Assembly: GCA_013359255.1 (NCBI GenBank)
Contig: JABWCF010000009.1
Location: 1-64,000 of the forward strand
Source: Flavobacteriales bacterium
GTDB taxonomy: Bacteria; Bacteroidota; Bacteroidia; Flavobacteriales_E; Vicingaceae
Direction: 5' to 3'
DNA length: 64,000 nt
Part shown: positions 1 to 11,689 of the stretch, piece by piece
Position numbering within the stretch: the first letter of the stretch is position 1
How the letters are laid out: each line of letters starts with the position of its first letter
The notes under the pieces: generated by a model
Databases searched by the model: none
What the model saw: the letters and a program-made list of their open reading frames with translations, nothing else
What the model was told of the DNA's origin: nothing
Made by a program: the position numbers and the translations under genes

Positions 1-60
1 CTCTATGATGGGCCATGTTTCTCTCATCAATTAATACAATCCTCTTAGTACTCTGCTCCT

Positions 61-106
61 TTTTATAAACAAAAAGCCCCGAATTCGGGGCTTTTTGTTT
101 ATAAAA
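61..106. terminator. bidirectional intrinsic terminator
   Basis: A perfect inverted repeat with 23-bp arms (61-83 and 84-106) has a GC-rich core AAAAAGCCCCGAA/TTCGGGGCTTTTT flanked by A and T runs on both sides, so it can terminate transcription in both directions. It separates whatever lies upstream of the window from the collagen-like gene at 170. In bases 1-60 I see no supportable gene. Confidence 0.9.
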
Positions 107-118
107 ATAAATCAAAGG

Positions 119-150
119 TTTGGCATTTTAAATTTTGTGTTGTACTTTTG
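119..150 (+). promoter_or_regulatory. Bacteroidota-type promoter of collagen-like gene
   Basis: A -33 TTTG (119-122) and a -7 box TACTTTTG (143-150, consensus TAnnTTTG) are separated by 20 bp and lie 19 bp before the ATG at 170. This is the standard vegetative promoter layout of the phylum. No experimental start is known. Confidence 0.6.
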
Positions 151-169
151 GTACACTTAATTACTTATT

Positions 170-1510
170 ATGAGAATATTAACCTATGCAAAAGAGTTCC
201 TACCAGTTGTAGGATTGTTGTTAATTATGAGCATTTCTAATGCCCAAAACAATGTAGGTGTTGGAACAAACTCTCCTGATGCAAGTGCAGCACTTGATGT
301 TACAGCAAATGACAAAGGTGTACTTGTACCCCGTTTATCAACTATTCAAATAAATGCCATACCTAATCCTGCCACAGGATTATTAGTATATGATACCAAT
401 GTAGGATGTTTCTTTTTTAATTCAGGAACACCCGGTGCTCCAGTATGGACAAACCTATGTACAGGAGGAATTCCTGGAGCCACAGGAGCCACAGGATCAA
501 CCGGACCACAAGGTATTGCCGGAGTTACAGGACCTACAGGAGCTAACGGTGTTACTGGTGCTACCGGAGCCAATGGAGCCAATGGAGCCACAGGATCAAC
601 CGGACCACAAGGTATTGCCGGAGTAACAGGTGCTACAGGTGCTAATGGAGTTACAGGAGCTACAGGACCGCAAGGTATTGCCGGAGTAACAGGGCCCACA
701 GGTGCTAACGGTGTTACGGGGGCTACCGGAGCCAATGGAGTTACAGGAGCTACAGGACCACAGGGTATTGCCGGAATAACAGGGCCTACAGGTATCAACG
801 GTGTTACGGGGGCTACCGGGCCGGTAGGTTGTGGCACCAATAATCAAGTAATTAAATCAAATGGAACCGCAGGTGTTTGTAGTATTATTACTGATAATGG
901 TCAAGTTGGTATTAATACAATTGCTCCAACAGATATGTTACATGTGGTTGGTAACATGCATTTAACGGGCTCTTTTGAGCCAGCCAACTTGCCAGGAAGT
1001 TCAGGTCAGATTCTTGTTTCTCAAGGAGCAAATGTTGCCCCCATTTGGTCAAATTTTGCAGGATACGTTCAGACGTTTCAATACACTACTACTGCAAATA
1101 TTCAACAAATTGCAGCAGGAGTTTTTTCTCCATTAGTCTTGACAGGTTTGTCTCATACTGTTAATGTTCCTGCGGGAAAAACTTACAAAGTATTTCTTAC
1201 TGCATTTGGTACTGCCAGTAAGTCAAACAATGCACAAGATCAGGCAATGGTTCAATATATGGTTTATCAAGCAGGGGTATTAACAAATTCCTTTCAAAGA
1301 GTAACTATTCAAGATGAACAGTCATATTTTCCTCAAGAACCTTGGTCTGTAAGCCATACAGCAACTTTAGTTGGTCCCACTTCAGTAACATTTGATATTC
1401 GTGGAGCAAATGTGGGTGCTGCTGGATTTCCTACAGGTACTGTAAATTTATGCCAACCAACTGGTTTTGTCGGACAAGGTATGATGAATATTGTTGTGAT
1501 AACTGAATAA
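170..1510 (+). CDS. collagen-like repeat secreted protein
   Basis: A 446-residue secreted protein. Residues 1-26 form a signal peptide ending SNAQ. Residues 27-97 are the N-terminal block common in Bacteroidota cell-surface proteins ([26 protein letters not shown]). Residues about 100-221 are uninterrupted Gly-X-Y triplets, mostly GATG, GPTG, GANG and [10 protein letters not shown], with Thr in the Y position where animal collagens have hydroxyproline. Residues about 225-446 form a non-repetitive, probably beta-rich C-terminal domain. The protein is a paralogue of the product at 1891. It is probably exported and displayed at the cell surface or on appendages; its actual role is unknown. No C-terminal type IX sorting domain is apparent. 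Confidence 0.85.
   Translation: MRILTYAKEFLPVVGLLLIMSISNAQNNVGVGTNSPDASAALDVTANDKGVLVPRLSTIQINAIPNPATGLLVYDTNVGCFFFNSGTPGAPVWTNLCTGGIPGATGATGSTGPQGIAGVTGPTGANGVTGATGANGANGATGSTGPQGIAGVTGATGANGVTGATGPQGIAGVTGPTGANGVTGATGANGVTGATGPQGIAGITGPTGINGVTGATGPVGCGTNNQVIKSNGTAGVCSIITDNGQVGINTIAPTDMLHVVGNMHLTGSFEPANLPGSSGQILVSQGANVAPIWSNFAGYVQTFQYTTTANIQQIAAGVFSPLVLTGLSHTVNVPAGKTYKVFLTAFGTASKSNNAQDQAMVQYMVYQAGVLTNSFQRVTIQDEQSYFPQEPWSVSHTATLVGPTSVTFDIRGANVGAAGFPTGTVNLCQPTGFVGQGMMNIVVITE
467..831 (+). repeat. tandem Gly-X-Thr coding repeat
   Basis: About 365 bp of imperfect tandem repeat built from 9-nt units (GGA-NNN-ACA type) and a longer recurring unit encoding [10 protein letters not shown], seen four times. 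Such DNA is prone to slippage, so repeat number may vary between strains. It also opens long spurious frames on the opposite strand. Confidence 0.85.
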
Positions 1511-1519
1511 AAGTATATT

Positions 1520-1810
1520 ATGAAATATCTATTTATACTCTTTTTTATGCTATCAGTTAGTAGCTCTTCATTATGTTTTAGCCAAAATGCAAATACTGTT
1601 ATTTCCTCTAGTACAACAACTGTTCAGCTTCCCTATTCAAATACAGAAATAACCACTAATACAGAAGAACTTATTCAAAATCAACCAAGAAAAATGGGTG
1701 AATTACCAGTACCTATAAAACAAACCAATAATAAGGAAACGACAATAAAACAAGAAGAGTATCTTGAAAACAGAGAAACTCCAGTAAATACCATTACTCC
1801 AAAAAACTAA
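1520..1810 (+). CDS. small secreted protein, unknown
   Basis: A 96-residue protein with a signal peptide of about 21 residues ending LCFSQ, followed by a low-complexity, Thr/Asn/Gln/Glu-rich mature chain without recognisable domain. It starts 9 bp after the collagen-like gene and ends before a terminator-like hairpin, so it is probably co-transcribed with that gene. No function can be assigned. It could be a partner or linker for the surface collagen-like proteins, but that is only inferred from position. Confidence 0.6.
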   Translation: MKYLFILFFMLSVSSSSLCFSQNANTVISSSTTTVQLPYSNTEITTNTEELIQNQPRKMGELPVPIKQTNNKETTIKQEEYLENRETPVNTITPKN

Positions 1811-1831
1811 GAACCTCCTTATCTATTTATT

Positions 1832-1863
1832 AAAAATGCGACTTTTTGAGTAGCATTTTTGTT
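1832..1863 (+). terminator. probable intrinsic terminator
   Basis: Arms AAAAATGC (1832-1839) and GCATTTTT (1853-1860) enclose a loop with an additional ACT/AGT pairing and end in a T-rich tract. It lies 22 bp after the stop of the small secreted protein, so it would close the 170-1810 operon. Confidence 0.55.
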
Positions 1864-1871
1864 TAGCTTTG
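1864..1871 (+). promoter_or_regulatory. -7 promoter element
   Basis: TAGCTTTG matches TAnnTTTG, 19 bp before the ATG at 1891, the same distance as for the paralogous gene at 170. The best -33 candidate (TTG 1846-1848) is closer than usual, so only the -7 box is claimed. Confidence 0.45.
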
Positions 1872-1890
1872 TTCTGTAAATAATACAATT

Positions 1891-3948
1891 ATGAGAAATG
1901 TATTTTTTTTCTTATTTATTCTGCTTGCAACCATTATCTCTGCTCAAAACAATGTGGGTATAGGAACCAATACTCCCGATGGTAGTGCCGTTTTAGATGT
2001 TACATCCAATGATAAAGGGGTTTTAGTGCCTAGATTATCTACTATTCAGATAAATGCAATACCTAACCCTGCCACAGGATTATTGGTATATGATACCAAT
2101 GTAGATTGTTTCTTTTTTAATTCCGAAACGCCCGGAGCACCAGTTTGGACCAACTTATGTTCAAGTGGTCTCCCTGGTGCTACAGGCCCCACAGGGCCAC
2201 AAGGTGCTGCCGGTGTTACGGGGCCAACGGGTGTCAATGGCATTACCGGAGCCAATGGTACAACCGGAGCCACAGGGCCACAAGGAATTGCTGGTGTTAC
2301 AGGACCAACGGGTATCAACGGTGTTACAGGTGCTACCGGAGCTAATGGTGCTACAGGACCTACAGGGCTACAAGGAATTGCCGGAGTTACGGGACCAACA
2401 GGTATCAATGGTGCTACAGGTGCTACTGGAGCTAATGGAACTACAGGGCCTACTGGACCACAAGGCATTGCCGGAGTTACGGGAACTACTGGAGCAAATG
2501 GTGTTACCGGAGCAACAGGAACTACTGGTGTAGCCGGAATAACAGGATCAACCGGATTAACAGGACCAACAGGACCAACTTGGACACTTTCTACCATTAC
2601 GTATAACTCTAATGGAACAATAACACTTAATGGAACTGCAGGGTCTGGAGGACCTATTACCACTTTAGGAGGAGCTTGGTTAACTGTGGGAAATACAGGT
2701 ACTACTCCTGCCACTAATTGGATTGGCACCAATGATAATCAGGATTGGGTTTGGAGAACTAACAACACAGAAAGGGCTAGAATTGAAGGAGGAGGCAGAA
2801 CCACATTTAATTATGTTGGCTCAGGAGGTTTTGAAGTAGTAGGTTCTGGGGCAACCGGAGCCAATGTGGCATTATTAGGGTTTACTGATTGGAATACGAA
2901 TACCGCTATGGGAGTTTATGGAAACTCTACCGGAGCAGGGACTTCATCGGCAGGGTATTTTTACAATCAGAATGCGGCTAATACCGGAGTAGCACTTACA
3001 GCTTTCCATCAGGGTAATGGCAATGGTTTGTTTGCACGAAATAGTGGTGCTACCTCTTTTTCTGTACGAGGCACTAACGTCAATGCTAGTGGTACAGGCT
3101 TGTTGGTAAATGGAAACAATTCCACTTCGACCTATTTGGTTGGGGGAAGTGGTGGAGCCTTTAATGGAACAGCTCTAGGTTTATTTGCTTATGGAAGAAC
3201 AGTTCTTTCTGGAGTGGGCTTAATAGCCGTTGGAAATAACATAGGCACAATATACACACCTGTTGGTGGTGCTGGTGTTGGAGCAACCGGATTAAACTGG
3301 GGCGTAGTAGGCTATGCCACTCAACAGAATGATGTAAATCCATTGGGAAATCAAGCAGGGGGAGTGGGTTCTGCCGGAGGGTATTTTGAAGTAATGAATG
3401 GTGGAGTGTCTACCAGTTGGGCATACATTGGTACCCGAGATGGTGGAGTAGCAAGAAAAATTTCCGGAAACGGCACGGTAAATACAATTGTAAAAGACTT
3501 AAACGATAAACTTGTGCTACTAAGTTGCCCAGAAGCACCAGAAAACTTTTTTCAGGATTTTGGAACAGGGCAATTAGTAAATGGAGTTGCAAAGATCACA
3601 TTAGATCCCGTTTTTTCTAAAAATATAGAAGTAAATGAAAAACATCCTTTACGTGTCTTTATTCAGTTAGAAGGAGATTGCAAAGGTGTTTTTGTTTCAG
3701 ATAAAACAAAAGATGGGTTTATCGTTCGCGAATTAGATGGCGGAAATTCAACTGTTCAATTTACATGGTTTGTTACAGCCAACAGAGCCAATGAGATTTT
3801 AAATGATGGCACAAAGGCCAATTACGCTGAAGAACGCTTTGCTCCTGCAATGGGACCTCTGCCTAAGACTAAAGTAGAAACAAGAGATGCAGAGCCTATT
3901 CAACATATGGCTCCCGTTATTAACAACAAAAAAATAGGGAATCGTTAA
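1891..3948 (+). CDS. large collagen-like repeat secreted protein
   Basis: A 685-residue secreted protein with signal peptide 1-19 (..IISAQ) and an N-terminal block (20-90) nearly identical to that of the 446-aa protein at 170, followed by Gly-X-Y triplets at about residues 93-230. The next roughly 330 residues are Gly/Ala/Asn-rich ([23 protein letters not shown] types), as in the head-like repeats of phage tail-spike and surface proteins. The C-terminal 130 residues ([24 protein letters not shown]..) resemble the conserved tail seen in such Bacteroidota proteins. Probably a surface-exposed or appendage protein; function unknown. A strong terminator follows. Confidence 0.85.
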   Translation: MRNVFFFLFILLATIISAQNNVGIGTNTPDGSAVLDVTSNDKGVLVPRLSTIQINAIPNPATGLLVYDTNVDCFFFNSETPGAPVWTNLCSSGLPGATGPTGPQGAAGVTGPTGVNGITGANGTTGATGPQGIAGVTGPTGINGVTGATGANGATGPTGLQGIAGVTGPTGINGATGATGANGTTGPTGPQGIAGVTGTTGANGVTGATGTTGVAGITGSTGLTGPTGPTWTLSTITYNSNGTITLNGTAGSGGPITTLGGAWLTVGNTGTTPATNWIGTNDNQDWVWRTNNTERARIEGGGRTTFNYVGSGGFEVVGSGATGANVALLGFTDWNTNTAMGVYGNSTGAGTSSAGYFYNQNAANTGVALTAFHQGNGNGLFARNSGATSFSVRGTNVNASGTGLLVNGNNSTSTYLVGGSGGAFNGTALGLFAYGRTVLSGVGLIAVGNNIGTIYTPVGGAGVGATGLNWGVVGYATQQNDVNPLGNQAGGVGSAGGYFEVMNGGVSTSWAYIGTRDGGVARKISGNGTVNTIVKDLNDKLVLLSCPEAPENFFQDFGTGQLVNGVAKITLDPVFSKNIEVNEKHPLRVFIQLEGDCKGVFVSDKTKDGFIVRELDGGNSTVQFTWFVTANRANEILNDGTKANYAEERFAPAMGPLPKTKVETRDAEPIQHMAPVINNKKIGNR
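2167..2580 (+). repeat. tandem Gly-X-Thr coding repeat, second copy
   Basis: About 414 bp of 9-nt-based imperfect tandem repeats encoding GPTG, GATG, GANG and [10 protein letters not shown] units. The units match those at 467-831, so the two genes may exchange repeats by recombination. Confidence 0.85.
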
Positions 3949-3970
3949 TCATATTCTAGTGCTAAAAGAA

Positions 3971-4004
3971 AAGCCCGATAAATGATTATCGGGCTTTTTT
4001 TTTT
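3971..4004. terminator. terminator between convergent genes
   Basis: Arms AAGCCCGATAA (3971-3981) and TTATCGGGCTT (3986-3996) pair perfectly around a 4-nt loop, followed by a T tract to 4004. It lies between the stop of the plus-strand collagen-like gene and the stop of minus-strand gyrB and can serve both. Confidence 0.9.
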
Positions 4005-4015
4005 AAGCAATCTGT

Positions 4016-5980
<1,965 letters not shown>

Positions 5981-6000
5981 TTACTTTTTTTAAGTGAACA

Positions 6001-6008
6001 CAAAGGTA
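6001..6008 (-). promoter_or_regulatory. -7 element upstream of gyrB
   Basis: On the minus strand the bases read TACCTTTG (TAnnTTTG consensus), 35 bp before the gyrB ATG. A CAAA at 6024-6027 (TTTG on the minus strand) is only 15 bp further upstream, so the -33 assignment is weak. Confidence 0.4.
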
Positions 6009-6100
6009 ATAAAAACAGACTATCAAACAGCATTAAAACCCTTGTAAAATAAGGGCGTTTATTAACAATTAATCAACAAGAAAACAATTGTTTTTTAATT

Positions 6101-7771
6101 CTAAAATGAGTAAGTTAGGCCACCCAACACATTAAATCGCATGGTGGTGTAATCTTGCCAACGTTGATAGCCCTTTGATAGGAGGTTATTAAAGTTAACA
6201 AAGGCAGAAATGCGTTTCGTGTAACGGTATTCAATACCGATGTTTGCATCTATCCAACCTTCAATCCTAACAGCATTCTGAACCATTTCGAATCCGGTAG
6301 TAGTTTCAACTCTTTCAAAAGTGCGAACATATTGTTTGTCTATTCCGAAAATATCTAGTCTAATAATTATTTTATCTGCCAAATCGTAAATGGAAGAAAT
6401 GTTGGCTTTAAAATTAGGTCTGTGCCAAACTTCTTTTTGATTTCTGGTAGCAAACATATTGTAGTCGGTTGTAATTAAAAACCTTAGTTTTTCTCTGTTT
6501 TGAAAAGATATTTCAGTTCTTAGGTTCGTAACATCAACCGTATCGTATACTAAATCGAATTTGTTACGAAGTATTTCGGAGTAATCTTTTACAAACATGG
6601 CCATTCCGGCTATTTGACTGTAATTGGCTGCTACATTGAAAGAAACTTTTGAGCTGAAATTTCCTCTGATACCAATATAACCATGGTAACGTGTGTTTTC
6701 ATTAATCAGGTTAAGTGATGAACGAACAAAAGGATTTTGTTGTACAAAATAATCGAAGTTGGTTCTTTTTAAATTTCCTGTAATTCCTAAGTAGGGAATT
6801 ACAATTTCTGAGATTAGATTGTACCGGAATTCGGCATTGGGGTAAAATCTGAACTTAGCCACATTAGCTAATTCTGCTGTTATATTTAAGCCTACATTTA
6901 ATCGCCATTTACGCGACATGCTGGTTATTCCTGGCTGAATGCTGATAATAGAATTTGAAAGAGTATCTGTAGCACTCGAATATTTATTGTAATCGATGGT
7001 GGTTTTTAAGTGGTAGTAATCGAAATCAAAATAGCGGCCTATATTGGCATCTATTTTGGCATAATGTTCTCCGGTGTTGTATAAATCGTAAATGTATTTG
7101 TAGTTCGATTTTATATCGTAGCGGTAAACCGATGAGTCCGCAAGATTACTAAGCAATCCGACCTTTCCTCCGAATGAACTGTAGTTTTGTTTCAATCCGG
7201 ATTTATCAATAATTTCGGGCGAAACCAAGGAGTCCATACCGTAATAGTGTACTACATTTCTACTGTAAAATCCATCGCCATAGAGGGTATGCCTTTTTAA
7301 GAATTTTTTTCCGTAAATATTTAGTTTATTTTCGCTGAAACTGCTGTAGTCAATATTGCTTATTCCATTCGAAGAAAAATGCTTTGCATTTATTCCAAAG
7401 GAGTATGATTTATTCCGCACAGAATTGTAATATATTTCTGCCAGTGGAGTGGTATTGTTTCCAATGCCAGCCTTTATGTAACTGTGATAAAGTTTTACCA
7501 AAGGCTCTCCTTTTATCTTTGCTGGCTCAATAGATATTATACTAAAAGGCACAATGGCTCTTGTATTTAAGAATAAATAATTTAATGAAGGAATAATTTT
7601 TCCGGTATCGCTGATAGAAGGATTATCTTTTATTTTAAAGGCATCGGAAATAACGGGTTCGTATGGTTTTACTACAATAAAGGTGTCATTTACATTTTGA
7701 AGAAATGCATTTTTACTGTAGAATAATCCTATAAGTAACAAAAACAAGTATGAAATTTTATTTTTTTTCAT
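6101..7771 (-). CDS. outer-membrane beta-barrel protein
   Basis: A 556-residue protein with an N-terminal signal peptide (ends about NAFLQ), a short plug-like segment with VVKPYEPVISDAFK, then alternating hydrophobic/polar strands and many Tyr/Asn residues to a C-terminal aromatic, GGLTYSF, typical of an outer-membrane barrel assembled by BAM. It resembles the barrel half of TonB-dependent receptors but is shorter and has no recognisable TonB box or full plug. It starts 4 bp after the stop of the 1022-aa TPR gene, so the two are an operon and probably work together in the envelope. Transported substrate, if any, unknown. Confidence 0.75.
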   Translation of the reverse strand: MKKNKISYLFLLLIGLFYSKNAFLQNVNDTFIVVKPYEPVISDAFKIKDNPSISDTGKIIPSLNYLFLNTRAIVPFSIISIEPAKIKGEPLVKLYHSYIKAGIGNNTTPLAEIYYNSVRNKSYSFGINAKHFSSNGISNIDYSSFSENKLNIYGKKFLKRHTLYGDGFYSRNVVHYYGMDSLVSPEIIDKSGLKQNYSSFGGKVGLLSNLADSSVYRYDIKSNYKYIYDLYNTGEHYAKIDANIGRYFDFDYYHLKTTIDYNKYSSATDTLSNSIISIQPGITSMSRKWRLNVGLNITAELANVAKFRFYPNAEFRYNLISEIVIPYLGITGNLKRTNFDYFVQQNPFVRSSLNLINENTRYHGYIGIRGNFSSKVSFNVAANYSQIAGMAMFVKDYSEILRNKFDLVYDTVDVTNLRTEISFQNREKLRFLITTDYNMFATRNQKEVWHRPNFKANISSIYDLADKIIIRLDIFGIDKQYVRTFERVETTTGFEMVQNAVRIEGWIDANIGIEYRYTKRISAFVNFNNLLSKGYQRWQDYTTMRFNVLGGLTYSF

Positions 7772-7775
7772 TCAA

Positions 7776-10700
7776 TTATTTTGTTTCGTTGTATTTTATT
7801 TCAAATCCGTTGCTTTCATTTTCGTTTGATTTTCGGCCTGTCTTTCCTGCTTCATTTTCTTCTATAATTCGCAATTTTTCTTTGGCCACATCTACTAATT
7901 CATCAGTTCCTTTATGGTTTTCAATAACCATCTTTAGGGTTTGTTTTGCCTGATATATTTCGTTCATTGCAACGTAATTATCGGATAGTAATATAAATCC
8001 TTTGGCAACCCAATACTCGTACGATGAAAATTTATTTACTAATTCAAATATTGTTTTTTCAGAGTTTTTGTATTCGCCTTTTGCATAAAGAATATTTGCA
8101 ATGTTATATTTTGCTTCAGCCCCAAATTTACTGTTGGCATTTTCTATATACCTGAACTGTTCCAATGCCTTTGCATCATTATTTAATGCCTGCGATGATT
8201 TGGCATAGAGTAAATGAGCTTCCTGTTTTATTGATTCATCAATCTTATCCTTACTTACAATAACAGAACAATAGTTTATCGTTTCCTGATAGTTGTTAAG
8301 GGCAAAATGTATTCGCATGGAGGCAAGCTGTGCATTAAAGATATGGTCGGGTAATTCGGCTGTTTTTTCTAAGGTATTAAACAAAGTAAGTGCTTGTTGC
8401 AATTGGTTGTTTTTGTAATAAATGGTGGCTGCATGGAGCAAAGCTAAATCGGTAAATTTATTTTTAGGAAATGCAATAACATGATTAAATCCGATAAGTG
8501 CTTCATTGAGATAACCAGCTTTATATTCGCAGTCGGCCTTGTAGTAGTGTGCATTTAAAGAAAAGTTGCCTTTTGGATATTTTTCGAGGTAAGAGGCAAA
8601 TCCTTTTACCGCTTTCTCGCAGTTTCCGGCAAAATAATTTTTTTCGGCCACTTCGTATAATGCCGAATCGAGCGATGATTTTGATTCGTTTGCAAAGGGC
8701 ACTGATTTAATATAATTTTCGTATCCGGCAATATCTTCATTGTCAATATATATTTTCTTGATTTTTAAGAGAGCTTCTTTGGCTTCGGTGGTGCCAGGAT
8801 AATCACTTACTACCTTTTTAAAAGCGTTTAATGCAAGTTCATCTTGTTGTTTGTTGTAGTAAATTAGTCCTATTTTGTTGTACGCTTTTGAAATATAGCT
8901 GGAAGATGGGAATGCATCTATTACCTTTTTAAATGCATCGAATGCTTTTTCTTGCTGGTTCATCATTTGGTAGGCTTCTCCTAGTTCGTAATAGGCATCG
9001 TCTGTATAATGAGAATTCGGGTAACTTTTTATAAGAGTGAGCAGCAAACTCGATTTTTCTTTATTGTTTTTTTCAACTCCATTTGCCATTGCACTCTGAA
9101 ACATGGCATAATCAACATCTAATAAGCCAACAAATATGGCTTTATCGTAGTATTCTATGGCTATGTTATATTGTTTGGTAATAAAATAGCAATCGCCTAT
9201 TCGATTGTATGCATCATTCAATTTGACCGATTTGGGCAACTTATCATTCTGAGTATATTTTCTAAACCAAGTAATGGCCTCTGTCCATTGTTTCGTTTTA
9301 AAATAATTATAACCTAATGCATAATTAGCAACATGATAATGTTCGAAATTAACGGCTCCTGGCTCGAAAAGAAAATCTTTAAACCCCTGAATGGATTTAT
9401 TGAATTCACTTAAACGAAAATAGGCTTCGGCTTTCCAATATACTGTGGCGGCAGCAATGTTTTTATCTGTTTTTACGGCAAGAGATTTATTAAAATGTTC
9501 AATTGCTTCAGTGAATTTTAAATCGTTAAAAAGTTCAATGCCGCGGTAGTACGAAATTTTCTGATAAGCATCGTTTAGTTTTACTCCTCTGTTTTTAATA
9601 CGTTCTAAGGATTCTAATGCGGCTTTGTAATTTTGGGTTGTAAAATAAACACCCACCAAATATTCATAGGCTTGATCTAATTTTTTGGAGTTTGGATAGG
9701 TATTTATGTATTCTTCGAAAGCGAGTATGGCATCGTTAAACGGGTGAAAGCTTATTTCGTACGAAAGTTTTGCGTAGGTAAACAAGGCATCTTCTTTTAT
9801 CACTTCGTTAAAATTCATTTTCGATGCACTTCGAAAAGCATCTTGTGCGTACTTTTTATTTCCTTCTTTTAAAAAACATTCTCCTAAATGGTAGTAAGCG
9901 ATTTGGGCAAGACTATCATTTCCGTTCGTTACGGCTTTAAACTGCGGAATAGCATCGGAACATTTCCCGATTTTGTAGTAACAATACCCCGCCACATAAT
10001 AGTCATCTCGATTTATTTTTGTGGCCGTTTGCTTGTATCTAATAAGGAAGGGTATTGCTTCATCAAATTTATTAAGTTGGTAGTATGATTGGGCAATCAA
10101 CTTGGCAATGTCGCCCGAACGTTTTGGATTGGCTGTGTCCATAAGTGGTTTGGCTACCAATATTAACTCCTCGTATTTGTTTTGAAGAAATAATATCTGT
10201 GCCATATAATACGGCACAATGCGAGAAAACTGTTCGTCCGATTCTAATTTTTTTAAATGCTGGTAAGCTGTTTCGTAGTTCCCGTTTATATACGAAATGT
10301 GAGCATAATAATAGGTTGCCGCAGGAGCATATTCGCTTTCGGTATCTTTCACATCGTAAAAAAGTTTAGATGCCGTTGCGTAGGTTTCTTTCATAAAATA
10401 GGCATAACCTTGCTTAAATTTATACTCTAGGTTTTCGGAGGCAGTAAGTTCATAAGTGTCTACTTTATTGAACCAGAAAAGCACATTATCCCATATTTTT
10501 TTTCTGAAATAAAATTTCCCTAACTGGAAATTGGCAAGGTTTGCTTTAGGGCTTTCCGGGTAAATTTCTATAAATTTTTTTAGTGCCAACTCTGCATCGG
10601 CATTAAAAAGCTCTAATGCACATATTGCCGAATAATACTCCGCATTTATTCTCACTTCCGAATACTTATCGTTTGTTTTTTCAATTACCTCGTTAAACTT

Positions 10701-10844
10701 TTTTTGTGCGGCACTATATTTTTCTTTATCAAATAATTCGAGGGCATTTCGATAATCCTTATCGGCACTAAAATAAACAGCCGTTTGTTGGGAATAAAGT
10801 ATTCCTGAAAGAAATAGATACGATATAAAAAACAGTTTATGCAA
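7776..10844 (-). CDS. large periplasmic TPR-repeat protein
   Basis: A 1022-residue protein with a signal peptide (LFFISYLFLSGILYSQ) followed by about 20 tetratricopeptide-like repeats through the whole length (recurring A-x-Y-x-L-G / A-x-x-x-F-x-x-x-Y-P signatures, as in YESFL-like and YbgF/Tol-Pal-associated proteins). The C-terminal 50 residues are charged and Glu/Asn-rich. Exported to the periplasm, probably a scaffold for protein-protein contact. It is followed at 4 bp by the beta-barrel gene, and the divergent neighbour is an FtsE-like ATPase; I recall the same three-gene neighbourhood in other Bacteroidota. Exact function unknown. Confidence 0.8.
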   Translation of the reverse strand: MHKLFFISYLFLSGILYSQQTAVYFSADKDYRNALELFDKEKYSAAQKKFNEVIEKTNDKYSEVRINAEYYSAICALELFNADAELALKKFIEIYPESPKANLANFQLGKFYFRKKIWDNVLFWFNKVDTYELTASENLEYKFKQGYAYFMKETYATASKLFYDVKDTESEYAPAATYYYAHISYINGNYETAYQHLKKLESDEQFSRIVPYYMAQILFLQNKYEELILVAKPLMDTANPKRSGDIAKLIAQSYYQLNKFDEAIPFLIRYKQTATKINRDDYYVAGYCYYKIGKCSDAIPQFKAVTNGNDSLAQIAYYHLGECFLKEGNKKYAQDAFRSASKMNFNEVIKEDALFTYAKLSYEISFHPFNDAILAFEEYINTYPNSKKLDQAYEYLVGVYFTTQNYKAALESLERIKNRGVKLNDAYQKISYYRGIELFNDLKFTEAIEHFNKSLAVKTDKNIAAATVYWKAEAYFRLSEFNKSIQGFKDFLFEPGAVNFEHYHVANYALGYNYFKTKQWTEAITWFRKYTQNDKLPKSVKLNDAYNRIGDCYFITKQYNIAIEYYDKAIFVGLLDVDYAMFQSAMANGVEKNNKEKSSLLLTLIKSYPNSHYTDDAYYELGEAYQMMNQQEKAFDAFKKVIDAFPSSSYISKAYNKIGLIYYNKQQDELALNAFKKVVSDYPGTTEAKEALLKIKKIYIDNEDIAGYENYIKSVPFANESKSSLDSALYEVAEKNYFAGNCEKAVKGFASYLEKYPKGNFSLNAHYYKADCEYKAGYLNEALIGFNHVIAFPKNKFTDLALLHAATIYYKNNQLQQALTLFNTLEKTAELPDHIFNAQLASMRIHFALNNYQETINYCSVIVSKDKIDESIKQEAHLLYAKSSQALNNDAKALEQFRYIENANSKFGAEAKYNIANILYAKGEYKNSEKTIFELVNKFSSYEYWVAKGFILLSDNYVAMNEIYQAKQTLKMVIENHKGTDELVDVAKEKLRIIEENEAGKTGRKSNENESNGFEIKYNETK

Positions 10845-11020
10845 GAATAATCGCTTTGCTATGGTAAGGGGTAAAATTATACAGTATTAAAGACTACCCT
10901 CAGAAAGGAGGGGTAAGTTATCAACGAAAAAATGTTGAAATTATTTTAAACAAGGGGTTCCTCTCTCTTCTGAAATACGAAACTTTATCGTTGGCAGAAA
11001 AAACTTCTACCCCTTCTATT

Positions 11021-11686
11021 ATGTCTGATACTATTATTTCTCTCAGCGATGTAAGAATTTTTCAGGATACAAATCTTATCCTTTATGAAGTAAACATAGA
11101 GATAAAAAAAGGGGAGTTTATCTATCTTATTGGAAAAACAGGAAGCGGGAAAAGTTCTTTTTTAAAAACCTTGTATGGCGAATTATCCTTAAAAGAAGGG
11201 CATGGTACTGTTTGTGGGTTTGAGCTTTTTAAATTGAAAAGAAAAAATATTCCATTTTTAAGAAGAAAAATAGGCATTGTTTTTCAGGATTTTCAATTAC
11301 TAACCGACCGCTCGGTTGAAGAGAATTTATTTTTCGTATTAAAAGCAACAGGGTGGAAAGATAAAGCTAAAATAAAACATAGAGCTATAGAGGTATTAGA
11401 AAGCGTAGGGCTTGGAACAAAAGCCTATAAGATGCCACACGAACTTTCGGGTGGTGAGCAACAACGTATTGCTATTGCACGAGCTTTGCTTAACAATCCG
11501 GAATTAATTTTGGCCGATGAGCCTACCGGCAATCTCGATCCGGAAACATCCGAAGAAATTATGAAACTTTTATTCAAGATAAGTAATGAGGGAAAAGCTG
11601 TAATTATGGCTACGCACGATTATTCGATAATGGACAAATTTCCTTCTCGTACAATGAGATGTGAAGCAGGAAAACTAATACTATAG
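11021..11686 (+). CDS. ftsE: FtsE-like ABC transporter ATPase
   Basis: A 221-aa ABC ATPase of the FtsE/LolD class. Walker [12 protein letters not shown]-loop VFQDFQLL, signature [15 protein letters not shown], Walker [14 protein letters not shown] and switch His in MATHDYS are all present. FtsE pairs with the FtsX permease to control cell-wall hydrolases at the division site; no ftsX is adjacent. The frame is open from a TTG at 10991, but the ATG at 11021 ([11 protein letters not shown]) gives the normal family start and is chosen. It is divergent from the TPR gene and converges on the phosphatase gene with only 3 bp between stops. Confidence 0.85.
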   Translation: MSDTIISLSDVRIFQDTNLILYEVNIEIKKGEFIYLIGKTGSGKSSFLKTLYGELSLKEGHGTVCGFELFKLKRKNIPFLRRKIGIVFQDFQLLTDRSVEENLFFVLKATGWKDKAKIKHRAIEVLESVGLGTKAYKMPHELSGGEQQRIAIARALLNNPELILADEPTGNLDPETSEEIMKLLFKISNEGKAVIMATHDYSIMDKFPSRTMRCEAGKLIL

Positions 11687-11689
11687 AAA

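Noticed and set aside
1-60. Possible C-terminal codons of an upstream gene
   Set aside because: Too short to distinguish a real frame; no motif.
346-840. Long minus-strand frame opposite the first collagen repeat
   Set aside because: It is a Pro-rich mirror of the Gly-X-Thr codons with no start context or homology; the plus-strand gene has signal peptide and domain structure.
467-2580. Repeats considered as a CRISPR array
   Set aside because: The units are coding 9-mers without regular unique spacers or palindromic repeats.
2046-2732. Long minus-strand frame opposite the second collagen repeat
   Set aside because: Same mirror effect of the repeat; not a gene.
10862-10910. CCCTC/GAGGGG inverted motif between the TPR gene and ftsE considered as a terminator
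   Set aside because: The genes are divergent here and no T tract follows; imperfect pairing only.
10991-11020. TTG start extending the FtsE-like protein by ten residues
   Set aside because: The ATG at 11021 matches the family length; the extension has no conserved residues.
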